From: an uncultured Chloroflexota bacterium
GTDB lineage: Bacteria; Chloroflexota; Chloroflexia; Chloroflexales; Roseiflexaceae
Direction: 5' to 3'
Length of the DNA: 64,000 nucleotides
Assembly (NCBI GenBank): GCA_937876225.1
Contig: CALFIC010000151.1
Location: 1 to 64,000, forward strand
Made by a program: the position numbers and the translations under genes. The notes under the pieces are model-generated. The model searched no databases, was not told the origin of the DNA, and worked only from the letters and a program-made list of their open reading frames with translations. Within the stretch, counting starts at the first letter, position 1. Every line of letters begins with the position of its first letter. Positions 7,837 through 16,645 of the stretch are shown in pieces.

Positions 7837-9711
7837 TTGTATCGACGTTTCCTGTCATCAATGACGTTGCTGGTTGCGCTAGTAAGTGGCGCGCTCGGAT
7901 TGCCGGGCGTGGCGCTTGCGGTGCCACACAGTGTCAGCGAAGTCCCCGCATCGCAAACGTACGCAGGGTCTCGGACATTTAGCGAGACTGGTTTTACCGT
8001 TGCCAATTACTTCTACAAAACATGGAAGGCGACGCCCAATGCGTTGTTTGTGTATGGGTTGCCGATTTCACAACCATTCATCGAAGAAAGCATTTCATCG
8101 CCGGGTGAATTTTATCGCGTGCAATATTTTGAGCGCGCCATTCTCGAAGAGCATCCCGACAATTTTGGGACACCCTACTATATTCTCGGGCGGTTGCTCG
8201 GGAGCAAACTCGCATCAACCCGTGGTGGTGAAACAGCCTTCAAGGCAGTAGCCAATCCCGGTGATGGCACGTTTGACAGTGCATCAGGGCATACATTGCG
8301 TAATTCACCAGCACCATTCCGGACGTTTTACGCCAAAAACGGTGGCTTGTCGGTATTTGGGCGCCCATTGTCTGAACAATTCCAAGAAGTCAACAAAGCC
8401 AACGGCAAGACGTATTGGGTACAGTACTTTGAGCGTCAGCGCATGGAATGGCACCCCGAGGAAACAAACCCCAACTACCAAATTTTGCTGGGCTTGTTAG
8501 GTAACGAATATCGCGACGCCAATCATGCAGGGAGCCCGGCATTTGTGGCTGGGGCCAGCTTACCCAACGAATTATCGGGCGCCGGTAATGGCGGTGGGGG
8601 CACCAGTAGCGGCAATAGTGGTAGTAACACGAGTAGCGGCAATGGTTCTACTTCTTCTGCGAGCACGGGTTTTGTGTATGGGTTTAATGCCCTCTTGTAC
8701 GAGCAACAGATATCTACGCCAGTACCTGGCATGCGGATGAAGACATTACAATTGGCCAAAGATGCCGGTATGCCGTGGATCCGCATCCAAGTTCGCTGGA
8801 TGGATTTGCACGATCGTTCGGGCGCCATTTATTGGGGTGAGCTCGACAATATCGTCAATGATGCAGACAGCCAAGGGGTCAAATTGTTGGCAAGTATCGT
8901 CAATGCACCGAGCTGGGCTACGAGCAATGGGCGCAACGGGTTGCCAAGTCGCGAGCATTTCAATGACTTCAACTTCTTTATGGGATCAATGGCTGCGCGC
9001 TACAAAGGGCGTATCAAGGCCTATGAGATCTGGAATGAAGAAAACTTAGCGCACGAAAACGCCGGTCGCGTCGCCAATGCCTCGTTTTATTTAGACATGC
9101 TGGTTGGCGCGTCGAACGCAATTCGTGCCAATGACGCGTCGGCATTGGTATTGTCTGGGGCACCATCAGCAACCGAAACAAACGTATCGTCGATTGCCAT
9201 CAGCGATATCACTTTCCTTGATCAAATGTTTAGTGACCCCCGATTCAACGCAGCCGTCGACATTGTCGGCGTTCACCCCGGTGGTGCCAGCAATCCACCA
9301 GACACGATGTGGCCCAGCAATCCCGGACCCGGGCCTAATTATGTTACCAGCGGGGAATTCTATTTCCGCCGGGTTGAAACCGTGCGTGATTTGATGGTGC
9401 GCAAAGGCTTGAGTAACAAACCGATGTGGGTAACTGAGTTCGGTTGGGCAACCCGCAACAACACGCCTGGCTATGAATTCGGCAACTCGATTTCGTACCA
9501 AAAGCAAGCAGACTACATCGTGCGGGCATTCCAGCTTGCCAAAACCAACTACAGTCCTTGGCTGACGGGGATGTTTTTGTGGCAGCTAAATTACGCAGTA
9601 TCTTGGAAAGCAAACAACAACGAATTCCATGAGCAGGCCTCATATGGTGTCATTAATGGCGATTACAGTCCACGACCGGCCTATTTAGCATTACAGGCGA
9701 TGCCAAAATAG
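7837..9711 (+). CDS. Secreted clan GH-A-like glycosidase with two N-terminal surface modules
   Basis: The mature protein is exported: residues 1-28 form a signal peptide ending near ALAVP. Two related modules follow (about 50-123 and 150-225), each with a VFG/VYG-x-PIS/PLS-x-Q-F segment and a YW/YR-VQYFER motif. A Gly/Ser/Asn-rich linker spans about 248-276. Residues 278-624 form a TIM-barrel catalytic domain with EIWNEEN (acid/base candidate Glu401) and WVTEFGWAT (nucleophile candidate Glu534), the spacing expected of clan GH-A enzymes such as GH5/GH39. The TTG start at 7837 is chosen because AAGGAG lies eight bases upstream and the signal peptide starts there; an upstream GTG at 7783 lacks a ribosome site. 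Substrate unknown. It is the first of three tandem paralogues. Confidence 0.82.
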   Translation: MYRRFLSSMTLLVALVSGALGLPGVALAVPHSVSEVPASQTYAGSRTFSETGFTVANYFYKTWKATPNALFVYGLPISQPFIEESISSPGEFYRVQYFERAILEEHPDNFGTPYYILGRLLGSKLASTRGGETAFKAVANPGDGTFDSASGHTLRNSPAPFRTFYAKNGGLSVFGRPLSEQFQEVNKANGKTYWVQYFERQRMEWHPEETNPNYQILLGLLGNEYRDANHAGSPAFVAGASLPNELSGAGNGGGGTSSGNSGSNTSSGNGSTSSASTGFVYGFNALLYEQQISTPVPGMRMKTLQLAKDAGMPWIRIQVRWMDLHDRSGAIYWGELDNIVNDADSQGVKLLASIVNAPSWATSNGRNGLPSREHFNDFNFFMGSMAARYKGRIKAYEIWNEENLAHENAGRVANASFYLDMLVGASNAIRANDASALVLSGAPSATETNVSSIAISDITFLDQMFSDPRFNAAVDIVGVHPGGASNPPDTMWPSNPGPGPNYVTSGEFYFRRVETVRDLMVRKGLSNKPMWVTEFGWATRNNTPGYEFGNSISYQKQADYIVRAFQLAKTNYSPWLTGMFLWQLNYAVSWKANNNEFHEQASYGVINGDYSPRPAYLALQAMPK

Positions 9712-9743
9712 CGTTATTTCGTGTATGATTAGTAATAATTACC

Positions 9744-9773
9744 GGTATGCGTGTGCAATAGCACACGCATACC
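9744..9773 (+). terminator. Perfect hairpin between paralogues 1 and 2
   Basis: GGTATGCGTGTGC pairs with its exact complement across an AATA loop (13 bp), 33 bases after the stop. No T-tract follows, so it may act as a transcript 3'-end stabiliser rather than a classic terminator. A second small palindrome, CCACATGTGG, lies about 15 bases further on. Confidence 0.55.
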
Positions 9774-9837
9774 CACTATGTGAAGCACCACATGTGGGGC
9801 TTTGCAGGATTCGATTCGTCACCATTGGAGATTTTTC

Positions 9838-11130
9838 ATGAAACGATCCGGCTACATTAGCAACGTACTACTGTTCCTTTTCCTCGTACCACTCCTCATC
9901 GCATGTGGTGCAGGCGTAGCGAGTCAGCCGACAGCGGTACCTGCCACCGCTACTGCAGTCCCACCAACGGAGACTGCAGTCCCCACCGAAGTACCGACCG
10001 CTACCAGCACCCCCGAACCCACTGCGGAGCCCACACCTGTCCCTGGCGAGCCACTCAAATCCAAAATCATGCAATTCGGTATCGTCAATCACTTGTACTA
10101 TACCGATCGTGAGCGCGTACTCGCATTGACCAACATTGCGGGGTTTGACTGGGTACGCCAACAAATCGTTTGGAAAGACCTCGAAGGCCCAGAGCCTGGT
10201 CAATACATGTGGCCCAAAGAACTTGATGACATCATCAATGATGTTAGCGCACACAAACTCAAACTTTTGATTAGTATCGTACAAGCACCGTCATTCTATA
10301 GTGCGAACAACGGCATGCCCGAAGACCCCGTTGCACTAGGGAACTTCGTAGAAGCCTTGATGCAACGCTACGGCAAAAAAATTGCTGCAGTGGAAATCTG
10401 GAACGAGCAAAATCTTGCCCACGAAAACGGCGGCAAAATCGTCCCAGCTGATGCCGGTCGCTATGTCGAGCTCCTTGCCGAAGCCTATACCCGCATCAAA
10501 GCGGTTGAGCCCGCCACGATTGTCGTTGCCGGTGCCCCTTCGTCATCGGGTGTCACAGACCCCAAGCTTGCGGTTGCCGACGAAATCTACTACCGCGAAA
10601 TGTATCGCTACAAAAAAGGCATGATCAAAAAGTTCTTTGACGTGCAAGCCGTCCATCCCGGTGGCTCGGCCAATCCTCCCGAAACCATGTGGCCAGATAA
10701 CCCCAGCAAAGCTGAAGGTTGGACCACCGACAAAACCTTCTACTTCCGCCATGTCGAGGATGTACGCAAATTCATGGTCGAAGAAGGGGTCGGCGATCAC
10801 CAACTCTGGATTACTGAATTCGGTTGGGCCACCAAAAACGTCACCCCAGGCTACGAATTTGGGAACCAAGTCAGCCTTGACCAACAAGGCGAATACATCC
10901 TCGGTGCGATGCAATGGGCTTACAAAAACTACCGTAACGATGATGGCTCGCCGTGGCTCGGCAATATGTTCCTCTGGAACATGAATTTTGCTGTGTTGTG
11001 GGGCGCCCAAGACCAACCCTTACACGAACAAGCATCATTCGGGATCCTCAATCCAGACTGGAGCCCACGCCCCGGCTTCAACGCAGCCCAAGGCTTTTTG
11101 GCAGCCATCAATGCCGAAGGCCGCCGCTAA
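9838..11130 (+). CDS. Lipoprotein clan GH-A-like glycosidase
   Basis: The 430-residue protein has a lipoprotein signal with lipobox LIAC (Cys23), followed by a Thr/Pro/Ala/Glu-rich stalk (about 26-70). The single catalytic domain is homologous to those of both neighbours: EIWNEQN with Glu190, HPGGSANPPETMWP, and WITEFGWAT with Glu327. It lacks the two N-terminal modules of its neighbours, so it is membrane-anchored by lipid instead. The ATG at 9838 follows GGAG by seven bases. The substrate is unknown; polysaccharide or glycan hydrolysis at the cell surface is inferred from the conserved glutamates. Confidence 0.85.
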   Translation: MKRSGYISNVLLFLFLVPLLIACGAGVASQPTAVPATATAVPPTETAVPTEVPTATSTPEPTAEPTPVPGEPLKSKIMQFGIVNHLYYTDRERVLALTNIAGFDWVRQQIVWKDLEGPEPGQYMWPKELDDIINDVSAHKLKLLISIVQAPSFYSANNGMPEDPVALGNFVEALMQRYGKKIAAVEIWNEQNLAHENGGKIVPADAGRYVELLAEAYTRIKAVEPATIVVAGAPSSSGVTDPKLAVADEIYYREMYRYKKGMIKKFFDVQAVHPGGSANPPETMWPDNPSKAEGWTTDKTFYFRHVEDVRKFMVEEGVGDHQLWITEFGWATKNVTPGYEFGNQVSLDQQGEYILGAMQWAYKNYRNDDGSPWLGNMFLWNMNFAVLWGAQDQPLHEQASFGILNPDWSPRPGFNAAQGFLAAINAEGRR

Positions 11131-11147
11131 ACTATCTCGTGAGAACA

Positions 11148-11180
11148 ACAGCCCTCGGCGTAATGCCGAGGGCTGTTTTG
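11148..11180 (+). terminator. Intrinsic terminator after paralogue 2
   Basis: A 12-bp perfect stem (ACAGCCCTCGGC) with a GTAAT loop is followed by TTTTGTGT, a canonical rho-independent terminator. Confidence 0.9.
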
Positions 11181-11232
11181 TGTCTATTTTTTGTGGCACC
11201 ATGCGAGCAATCGTGTGCCGAAATGAATACGG

Positions 11233-11238
11233 TATAAT
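11233..11238 (+). promoter_or_regulatory. -10 box of paralogue 3
   Basis: A perfect TATAAT lies 31 bases upstream of the start codon and after the preceding terminator, so this gene has its own promoter. The -35 region is weak (ATCGTG at 17-bp spacing). Confidence 0.55.
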
Positions 11239-11269
11239 TTATCTATATTCTGTTTATTTAGGGACTTTC

Positions 11270-13072
11270 ATGCAACGGCTACATGTATATGTCATCATCG
11301 GGATACTGCTCGCTAGTCTTGTCCCCACTACCGCATTGGCAGCCCCCCATAGCCCCCAAGAAGTCCCGGCATCACGCCAAACAAATGGCAGTCGTACCTT
11401 TAGCGAAACGGGCTTTACCGTTACTAACTACTTCTACAAAACATGGCAAGCCACGCCCAACGCCTTATTTGTCTATGGAATGCCTATTTCACAACCATTT
11501 ATCGAAGAAAGCATCAGCAATCCGGGTGAATATTACCGCGTGCAATACTTTGAACGCGCTATCCTCGAAGAAAATCCCGACTTCGCCGGTACACCGTATT
11601 ATGTGCAAGGCCGGTTATTGGGGAGTGCGTTAGTCGCGATGCGCCGTACCGAGCCAGCATTTGTACCCACTAGCAACCCCAATGATGGTTCGTTTGATAC
11701 AGTGACCCAACACACGTTGCGCAATAGCCCCGCTCCGTTCAGCAGTTTTTTTCGCCAAAATGGCGGACTTAAAGTGTTTGGACGCCCCTTGTCGGAACAA
11801 TTCCAAGAAACCAACAACGCTGATGGCAAACGCTACTGGGTGCAATATTTCGAACGCCAACGGATGGAATGGCACCCTGATGAACCAAACCCACAATATC
11901 GCATTTTGCTGGGCTTGTTGGGGAGCGAATACCGTGACCAACACCATGGTGGCGATACGGCCTTTAACCCGAAAGGGAGTGTCAACGAAGTAGCAACACC
12001 TGTTGATACCGGAGCCACCAACCCGCTCCCTGGCTTCACGTATGGGTTTAATACAGTATTGTACGGGGGATTCTATGGTACCACGTGGCAAGATCGTCCC
12101 CGCTTGATGCGCATCGCCATGGATGCCGGCATGCCATGGATGCGCCAACAAGTACGCTGGATGGATTTACACGATAAATCAGGAACAATTTATTGGGGTG
12201 AACTTGATTCAATCGTCGAAGATGCCACAAAATGGCAAACTAATTTATTGTTGAGCGTCGTGGCTGCGCCACGCTGGGCCACCGATAATGGGCTCCACGG
12301 CATGCCCAACCGTGCCAATTACGCCACGTTCAATTACTTTATGTCACAAATGGCCAACCGCTACCAAGGACGAGTCAAAGCCTACGAAATCTGGAATGAA
12401 CAAAATCTAGCCACCGAAAACGGCGGCACTGTCAGTAGCGTCAACGATTATATGGACTTGTTGGTGGGCGCATCACAAGCCGTCAAAGCCGCTGATCCCA
12501 AGGCACTGATTGTGTCAGGGTCACTCGCATCCACCGAAACCAATTGGCCTACCGTGGCTATGAGTGACGTACGTTACTACGACGGCATGTTCCGTGACCC
12601 CCGCTTTGCCCAAGTAGTCGACATTGTGGGCGTCCACCCCGGTGGTGCCAGCAACCCACCCGAATCATTGTGGCCTGATCAACCGGGTCCAGGGCCAAAC
12701 TTTGTCACCAGCCGTGAATTCTATTTCCGCCGCGTCGAAGATGTGCGCACCCTGATGGTCAAAAACGGCCTGAGTGCCAAACCGGTCTGGGTCACTGAAT
12801 TCGGTTGGGCCACCGCCAATACGAGTCAGTACTATGAATACGGCAACCAGATTAGTTTTGACCAACAAGCCGATTACATCGTGCGCGCAATCAACTATTC
12901 CCACGCCCACTACAGCAATTGGTTGACGGGCATGTTTGTCTGGAACCTCAACTTTGCCATTCCGTGGACGGCCGAAGGCAATCCGCTCCACGAACAAGCT
13001 TCGTTTGGTCTACTCAATGGTGACTGGAGCCCGCGCCCCGCCTATATCGCCCTCAAGAATATGCCCAAGTAA
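11270..13072 (+). CDS. Secreted clan GH-A-like glycosidase with two N-terminal surface modules
   Basis: The 600-residue protein has a signal peptide (about 1-25, ending ALAAP), two N-terminal modules of the YRVQYFER/YWVQYFER type (about 47-120 and 147-222), a short linker without the Gly/Ser stretch of paralogue 1, and a catalytic domain with EIWNEQN (Glu377) and WVTEFGWAT (Glu510). It is closer to the first paralogue than to the second. The frame stays open far upstream to 10988 inside the preceding gene, but the ATG at 11270 begins the signal peptide and lies after the promoter; GGGA is a weak ribosome site. Function inferred as surface carbohydrate hydrolysis; substrate unknown. Confidence 0.84.
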   Translation: MQRLHVYVIIGILLASLVPTTALAAPHSPQEVPASRQTNGSRTFSETGFTVTNYFYKTWQATPNALFVYGMPISQPFIEESISNPGEYYRVQYFERAILEENPDFAGTPYYVQGRLLGSALVAMRRTEPAFVPTSNPNDGSFDTVTQHTLRNSPAPFSSFFRQNGGLKVFGRPLSEQFQETNNADGKRYWVQYFERQRMEWHPDEPNPQYRILLGLLGSEYRDQHHGGDTAFNPKGSVNEVATPVDTGATNPLPGFTYGFNTVLYGGFYGTTWQDRPRLMRIAMDAGMPWMRQQVRWMDLHDKSGTIYWGELDSIVEDATKWQTNLLLSVVAAPRWATDNGLHGMPNRANYATFNYFMSQMANRYQGRVKAYEIWNEQNLATENGGTVSSVNDYMDLLVGASQAVKAADPKALIVSGSLASTETNWPTVAMSDVRYYDGMFRDPRFAQVVDIVGVHPGGASNPPESLWPDQPGPGPNFVTSREFYFRRVEDVRTLMVKNGLSAKPVWVTEFGWATANTSQYYEYGNQISFDQQADYIVRAINYSHAHYSNWLTGMFVWNLNFAIPWTAEGNPLHEQASFGLLNGDWSPRPAYIALKNMPK

Positions 13073-13093
13073 GCTATACCAAGAAAGAGCGCT

Positions 13094-13975
13094 GTGAACA
13101 CCCCCAAACGCATCATCCCATGGAACGACATTGGGCTGCTCGCCACCATCCTCATCTGGGCCGGTAATATGTCGATTGTCAAACAGAGCTTTGCCAGCAT
13201 GCCCCCACTGGCATTTAACAGTGTGCGCTTCTTTTTTGTGCCCATTCTGATGCTCAGTATCGTCTGGTTTGTCGAAAAAAGCATCACCATCGAGCGCGGC
13301 CTGTGGCGCGATGCCATCCTGGTCGGCTTGATTGGCAACGCCGGCTACCAAGTATTTTTCATGATTGGGCTGAGCATGACCAGTGCCGCCACCTCGGCGC
13401 TGTTGATTGCCACCACCCCCATTTGGGTGGCGCTGATTAGCCAAGTCCGCGGTTGGGAAAAACTCTCGCGCACCGGCTGGATTGGTATCGTTATCTCATT
13501 CATTGGCGTCTTTGTGATTTTGTTTAATGGCGCCGCTATGAGCACCAAAAGCATTATCGGCGACGTGCTAATCTTGGTTGCCTCGATGTGCTGGGCCTAT
13601 TACACCATCGGCGCCAAACCAATGCTGGCCAAATACTCGCCCTTGCGCGTCACCGCTGTCACCTTGACCATTGGCGGGATTCCCTTGATTTTGATTGGGC
13701 TCAGTGAAGTGCTCACCGTCAATTGGGTGGCGGTGCCGTGGCAAGGCTGGGCCGGTATGGCCTACTCGGTCGTCCTTTCGATCGCCCTGGCGTACATCTT
13801 GTGGTACAACGGGGTGGTCAAAGTGGGTCCGACCCGCACCGGTATTTATGCCAGCTTGTTGCCGGCGGCGGGGGTCATCTCGGCTTATCTCATCCTCGGC
13901 GATCCCATCACCACCCGTGACCTGATTGGCACCGTAGCGATTGTGGGGGGCTTACTGCTCACCCGCCGTGGTTAA
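13094..13975 (+). CDS. EamA/DMT family transporter
   Basis: The 293-residue protein has ten predicted membrane helices in two EamA repeats (about residues 10-145 and 155-290). Typical features are AGNMSIVKQSFASMPPLAFNSVRF in the first helix pair and VLSIALAYILWYNGVVKVGPTRTGIYASLLP in the second. Drug/metabolite transporters of this kind export amino acids or small metabolites; the substrate is not predictable. The start is a GTG after AAGAAAGAG. It lies 21 bases after the third glycosidase-like gene and may share its transcript. Confidence 0.88.
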   Translation: MNTPKRIIPWNDIGLLATILIWAGNMSIVKQSFASMPPLAFNSVRFFFVPILMLSIVWFVEKSITIERGLWRDAILVGLIGNAGYQVFFMIGLSMTSAATSALLIATTPIWVALISQVRGWEKLSRTGWIGIVISFIGVFVILFNGAAMSTKSIIGDVLILVASMCWAYYTIGAKPMLAKYSPLRVTAVTLTIGGIPLILIGLSEVLTVNWVAVPWQGWAGMAYSVVLSIALAYILWYNGVVKVGPTRTGIYASLLPAAGVISAYLILGDPITTRDLIGTVAIVGGLLLTRRG

Positions 13976-13989
13976 ATAATCGACCAAAA

Positions 13990-14023
13990 AACCGGGGGTG
14001 ACGCTGGTGCGTCGCCCCCGGTT
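13990..14023. terminator. Bidirectional terminator
   Basis: A 13-bp stem with one G-T pair (AACCGGGGGTGAC / GTCGCCCCCGGTT) sits between convergent genes. It is flanked by A-rich sequence on the left and TTT on the right, so it can serve both strands. Confidence 0.85.
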
Positions 14024-14032
14024 TCATTGTGT

Positions 14033-14830
14033 TTAGGCTAAATCGTGTTGCCAGGCCGCCACCAGCGCCGGCAAATCAGCATAGACCACATCAGGTTTGA
14101 TGTCTGACGTGGCCACATCCTCCGTGGTCGCCACCCCGGTCAGGACCAACCCCGACGTCAAGCCGGCCGCCAACGACCCCGCCACGTCAGTGTCGAGGCG
14201 ATCACCGATAGTCAAGGTACGCTTTGCATCGGCACCGAGTAATTTGATCGCGATATGGAACATGGTGGCGCCGGGCTTGCCGATGATAAATGGCTCGACA
14301 CCCGTGGCCGCCTGCAAAAAGGCCAACAAGGCGCCACAGCCCGGTACCAAACCCTCAGCTACCGGCAACGATACATCGGGATTGGTGCCGATGAAGCGCG
14401 CACCGGCATTGATGAGCAAGCAGGCTTGACGCAATTTGGCGTAGGTGACCTCGGTATCGAGACCGACAATCACATAGGCTGGCGCATCGGCACTTTCGAT
14501 ATAATACCCGTCTTCAAACAAGGCGGTGCGCAAGCCATTCATGCCAATACAAAAAATCTTGGTGCCTTGGGGCGCTTGCGATTCGAGCCACAAACGCGTC
14601 CCTATCGGCGAATTGATGATGTTGACAGCCGGGTAGGTGATATCCATGCCGGCCAGTTTTTCAGAAAACTGTGCAGGTGTCATCGTCGCATTGTTAGTAA
14701 TACACGCCGTCATAATGCCGTTTTTGGCACAGAAATCAAACAATTCTGCCACCCCTGGCATGCGTTCGTGGCCACGATACAACACCCCATCCATATCGAG
14801 GAGCAAGGCATGATAGTTGCGTAAATTCAT
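14033..14830 (-). CDS. HAD-IIA family phosphatase (NagD-like)
   Basis: The 265-residue protein is a class IIA haloacid dehalogenase-type hydrolase. The nucleophile motif LLLDMDGVLYRG is at residues 9-20, motif II is ITNNAT, and the C-terminal GKPGATMF with TIGDRLDTDVAGSLAAG supplies the catalytic lysine and the metal-binding aspartates. The C2A cap lies between. Family members dephosphorylate nucleotides, glycerol phosphate or p-nitrophenyl phosphate; the physiological substrate is unknown. It lies 44 bases downstream of argS on the same strand. Confidence 0.88.
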   Translation of the reverse strand: MNLRNYHALLLDMDGVLYRGHERMPGVAELFDFCAKNGIMTACITNNATMTPAQFSEKLAGMDITYPAVNIINSPIGTRLWLESQAPQGTKIFCIGMNGLRTALFEDGYYIESADAPAYVIVGLDTEVTYAKLRQACLLINAGARFIGTNPDVSLPVAEGLVPGCGALLAFLQAATGVEPFIIGKPGATMFHIAIKLLGADAKRTLTIGDRLDTDVAGSLAAGLTSGLVLTGVATTEDVATSDIKPDVVYADLPALVAAWQHDLA

Positions 14831-14874
14831 AAATATGTTCTTTCCCTCAGCAAAAAATTAGTCACTATGACGAC

Positions 14875-16614
14875 CTACATCCGTTCAGCAACCCGGATTC
14901 CGAGCAACCCTAGGCCGTTTTTGAGGGCTTGGGCCGTCGCTACCGTCAACGCCAAGCGCGCGGTGCGCAAGGCTTCGTCTTCGGCTTTGGCCACCGGACA
15001 GTCCCGATAAAACCCAGCAAATGTGCGGGCGGTATCGTAGCACCATTCAGCAATCACAAAGGTGGCGTAGCGGTCGGCGGCATCACGCACTGAACTAGGC
15101 ATTTTGGCTAATTGACGCACCAAATCGAGCTCTGATGGATGGCTCAACAACGTCGCATCACAGGCCGGAATGATGGCAGAGACTTGGTCACCCAAAATCC
15201 GGCGGGCGATTGAGCGGCAACGGGCATACATGTATTGGATGTAGGGGGCGCTATTGCCTTCGATGGCCAGCATGCGGTCCCATTCGAGGGTGATGTTGCG
15301 GCGAGAGTCTTGGTAGAGGTCGTTGTACATTACCGCGCCGATACCCACTTTTTCGGCCACGTCGGCCCGCTCAGCTTCACTCAAATCGGGGCTCGAGGCA
15401 TCGACTACTTGGCGGGCGCGGTCACGGGCATCGTTGAGCAAGTCAGTCAAGTAAATCATGTTGCCGGCCCGGGTCGAGAGTGGTTTGCCGTGTTGGTCAA
15501 AAATCGTACCGAATTTGACGTGCGACAATTCGACACCCTCAGGGACGTACCCAATAGCCCGTGACAAGGCAAAGAGTTGGCGGAAGTGGAGCTCTTGGGG
15601 GGAGCCGACGACGTAGATAATCTGGGTCGGGGTAAAGGTTTCCATGCGGTATTTGATACAACCCATGTCACGGGTGTGGTAGAGCGTCCCCGAGTCACTG
15701 CGTTGCAACAAAAAGGTTGGCATGTTTTGTTCGAGTTCATTAACCACCACGGCGCCACCTTCATCGCGGTGGGCTAGCCCGCTGGCCAAGGCATCAGCGA
15801 TGACGCCAGCATTGAGCGGCGCATAGAAGCTCTCGCCGTAGGCGTGGTCAAACTTCACCCCCAGCCGGTCATAGTTTTCTTGAATGGCGGTCAAGGTCAA
15901 ATCGACCATCCACTGCCACAATTCGGTCGCCGTCGGGTCGCCTTGCTCGAGCTTGAGCGACCACATACGGGCTTCGTCGTGGAGTGCTTCGTTTTCTTTG
16001 GCTTCACGCGAGTACTGGGCATACAACTTATCGAGTTGCGCCAAGGCTTCTTCGTCGTGGCCGGTCGGCTTGCCCCATTTGACGATGGCAGCAATGTTCA
16101 TGCCGAATTGCTTACCGTAGTCACCGAGGTGATTATCGCCAATCACGGTATAACCGAGGAATTTGAAAATATTGTAGAGCGCTTGGCCGATAATCGTCGA
16201 GCGGATGTGCCCCACGTGCATCAGTTTGGCGATATTAACCGACGAATAATCGATGACGATGCGCTTGTTGGCGCCCAAATCATCACTGCCGTACTGGTCA
16301 CCCAGCCGAGCGACATCCGCAAGGACGCTCGCCACATAATTGGCTGCATTGATAGAAAAATTCAAAAACGGCCCTGCTGCGGTGGCTGTCGCCAACAACG
16401 AATCGGCACCAAAGCTGATTTGGCCAGCCAATTCGGTGGCGAGTTGAGGCGGCGCCATTTGGCGATCGCGGGCTGCTTTGAAGGTGGGGAAGGCCAAATC
16501 GGCCGGGATGTTGGGTTTGGGAGCGACCAATTCAATCTGGGCGTCGCTGGCCAAGTTAGTGGCCACAATGGCCTCACGGGCTTGGCGAATCAAGCGATCT
16601 TGCGTATATTCCAT
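14875..16614 (-). CDS. argS: Arginyl-tRNA synthetase
   Basis: The 579-residue class I synthetase charges tRNA-Arg. It shows the ArgRS HIGH-type motif in SSVNIAKLMHVGHIRSTIIG, the HNHLGDYGKQFG-type element (here DNHLGDYGKQFG), and the KMSKS equivalent GKPLSTRAGNMIYL, where STRAG replaces KMSKS as in many ArgRS enzymes. The C-terminal DALR anticodon-binding domain ends with NGLGLLGIRVAERM. An ATG nine bases upstream is less well spaced from AAAGGA, so 16614 is preferred. It is downstream of murT with a short gap. Confidence 0.96.
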   Translation of the reverse strand: MEYTQDRLIRQAREAIVATNLASDAQIELVAPKPNIPADLAFPTFKAARDRQMAPPQLATELAGQISFGADSLLATATAAGPFLNFSINAANYVASVLADVARLGDQYGSDDLGANKRIVIDYSSVNIAKLMHVGHIRSTIIGQALYNIFKFLGYTVIGDNHLGDYGKQFGMNIAAIVKWGKPTGHDEEALAQLDKLYAQYSREAKENEALHDEARMWSLKLEQGDPTATELWQWMVDLTLTAIQENYDRLGVKFDHAYGESFYAPLNAGVIADALASGLAHRDEGGAVVVNELEQNMPTFLLQRSDSGTLYHTRDMGCIKYRMETFTPTQIIYVVGSPQELHFRQLFALSRAIGYVPEGVELSHVKFGTIFDQHGKPLSTRAGNMIYLTDLLNDARDRARQVVDASSPDLSEAERADVAEKVGIGAVMYNDLYQDSRRNITLEWDRMLAIEGNSAPYIQYMYARCRSIARRILGDQVSAIIPACDATLLSHPSELDLVRQLAKMPSSVRDAADRYATFVIAEWCYDTARTFAGFYRDCPVAKAEDEALRTARLALTVATAQALKNGLGLLGIRVAERM

Positions 16615-16645
16615 ATTCTTCATCCTTTCAGATTACGCACAAAAG

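Noticed and set aside
10988..11269. N-terminal extension of the third glycosidase-like protein
   Set aside because: It crosses the previous gene's end, a terminator and a TATAAT box; the signal peptide starts at 11270.
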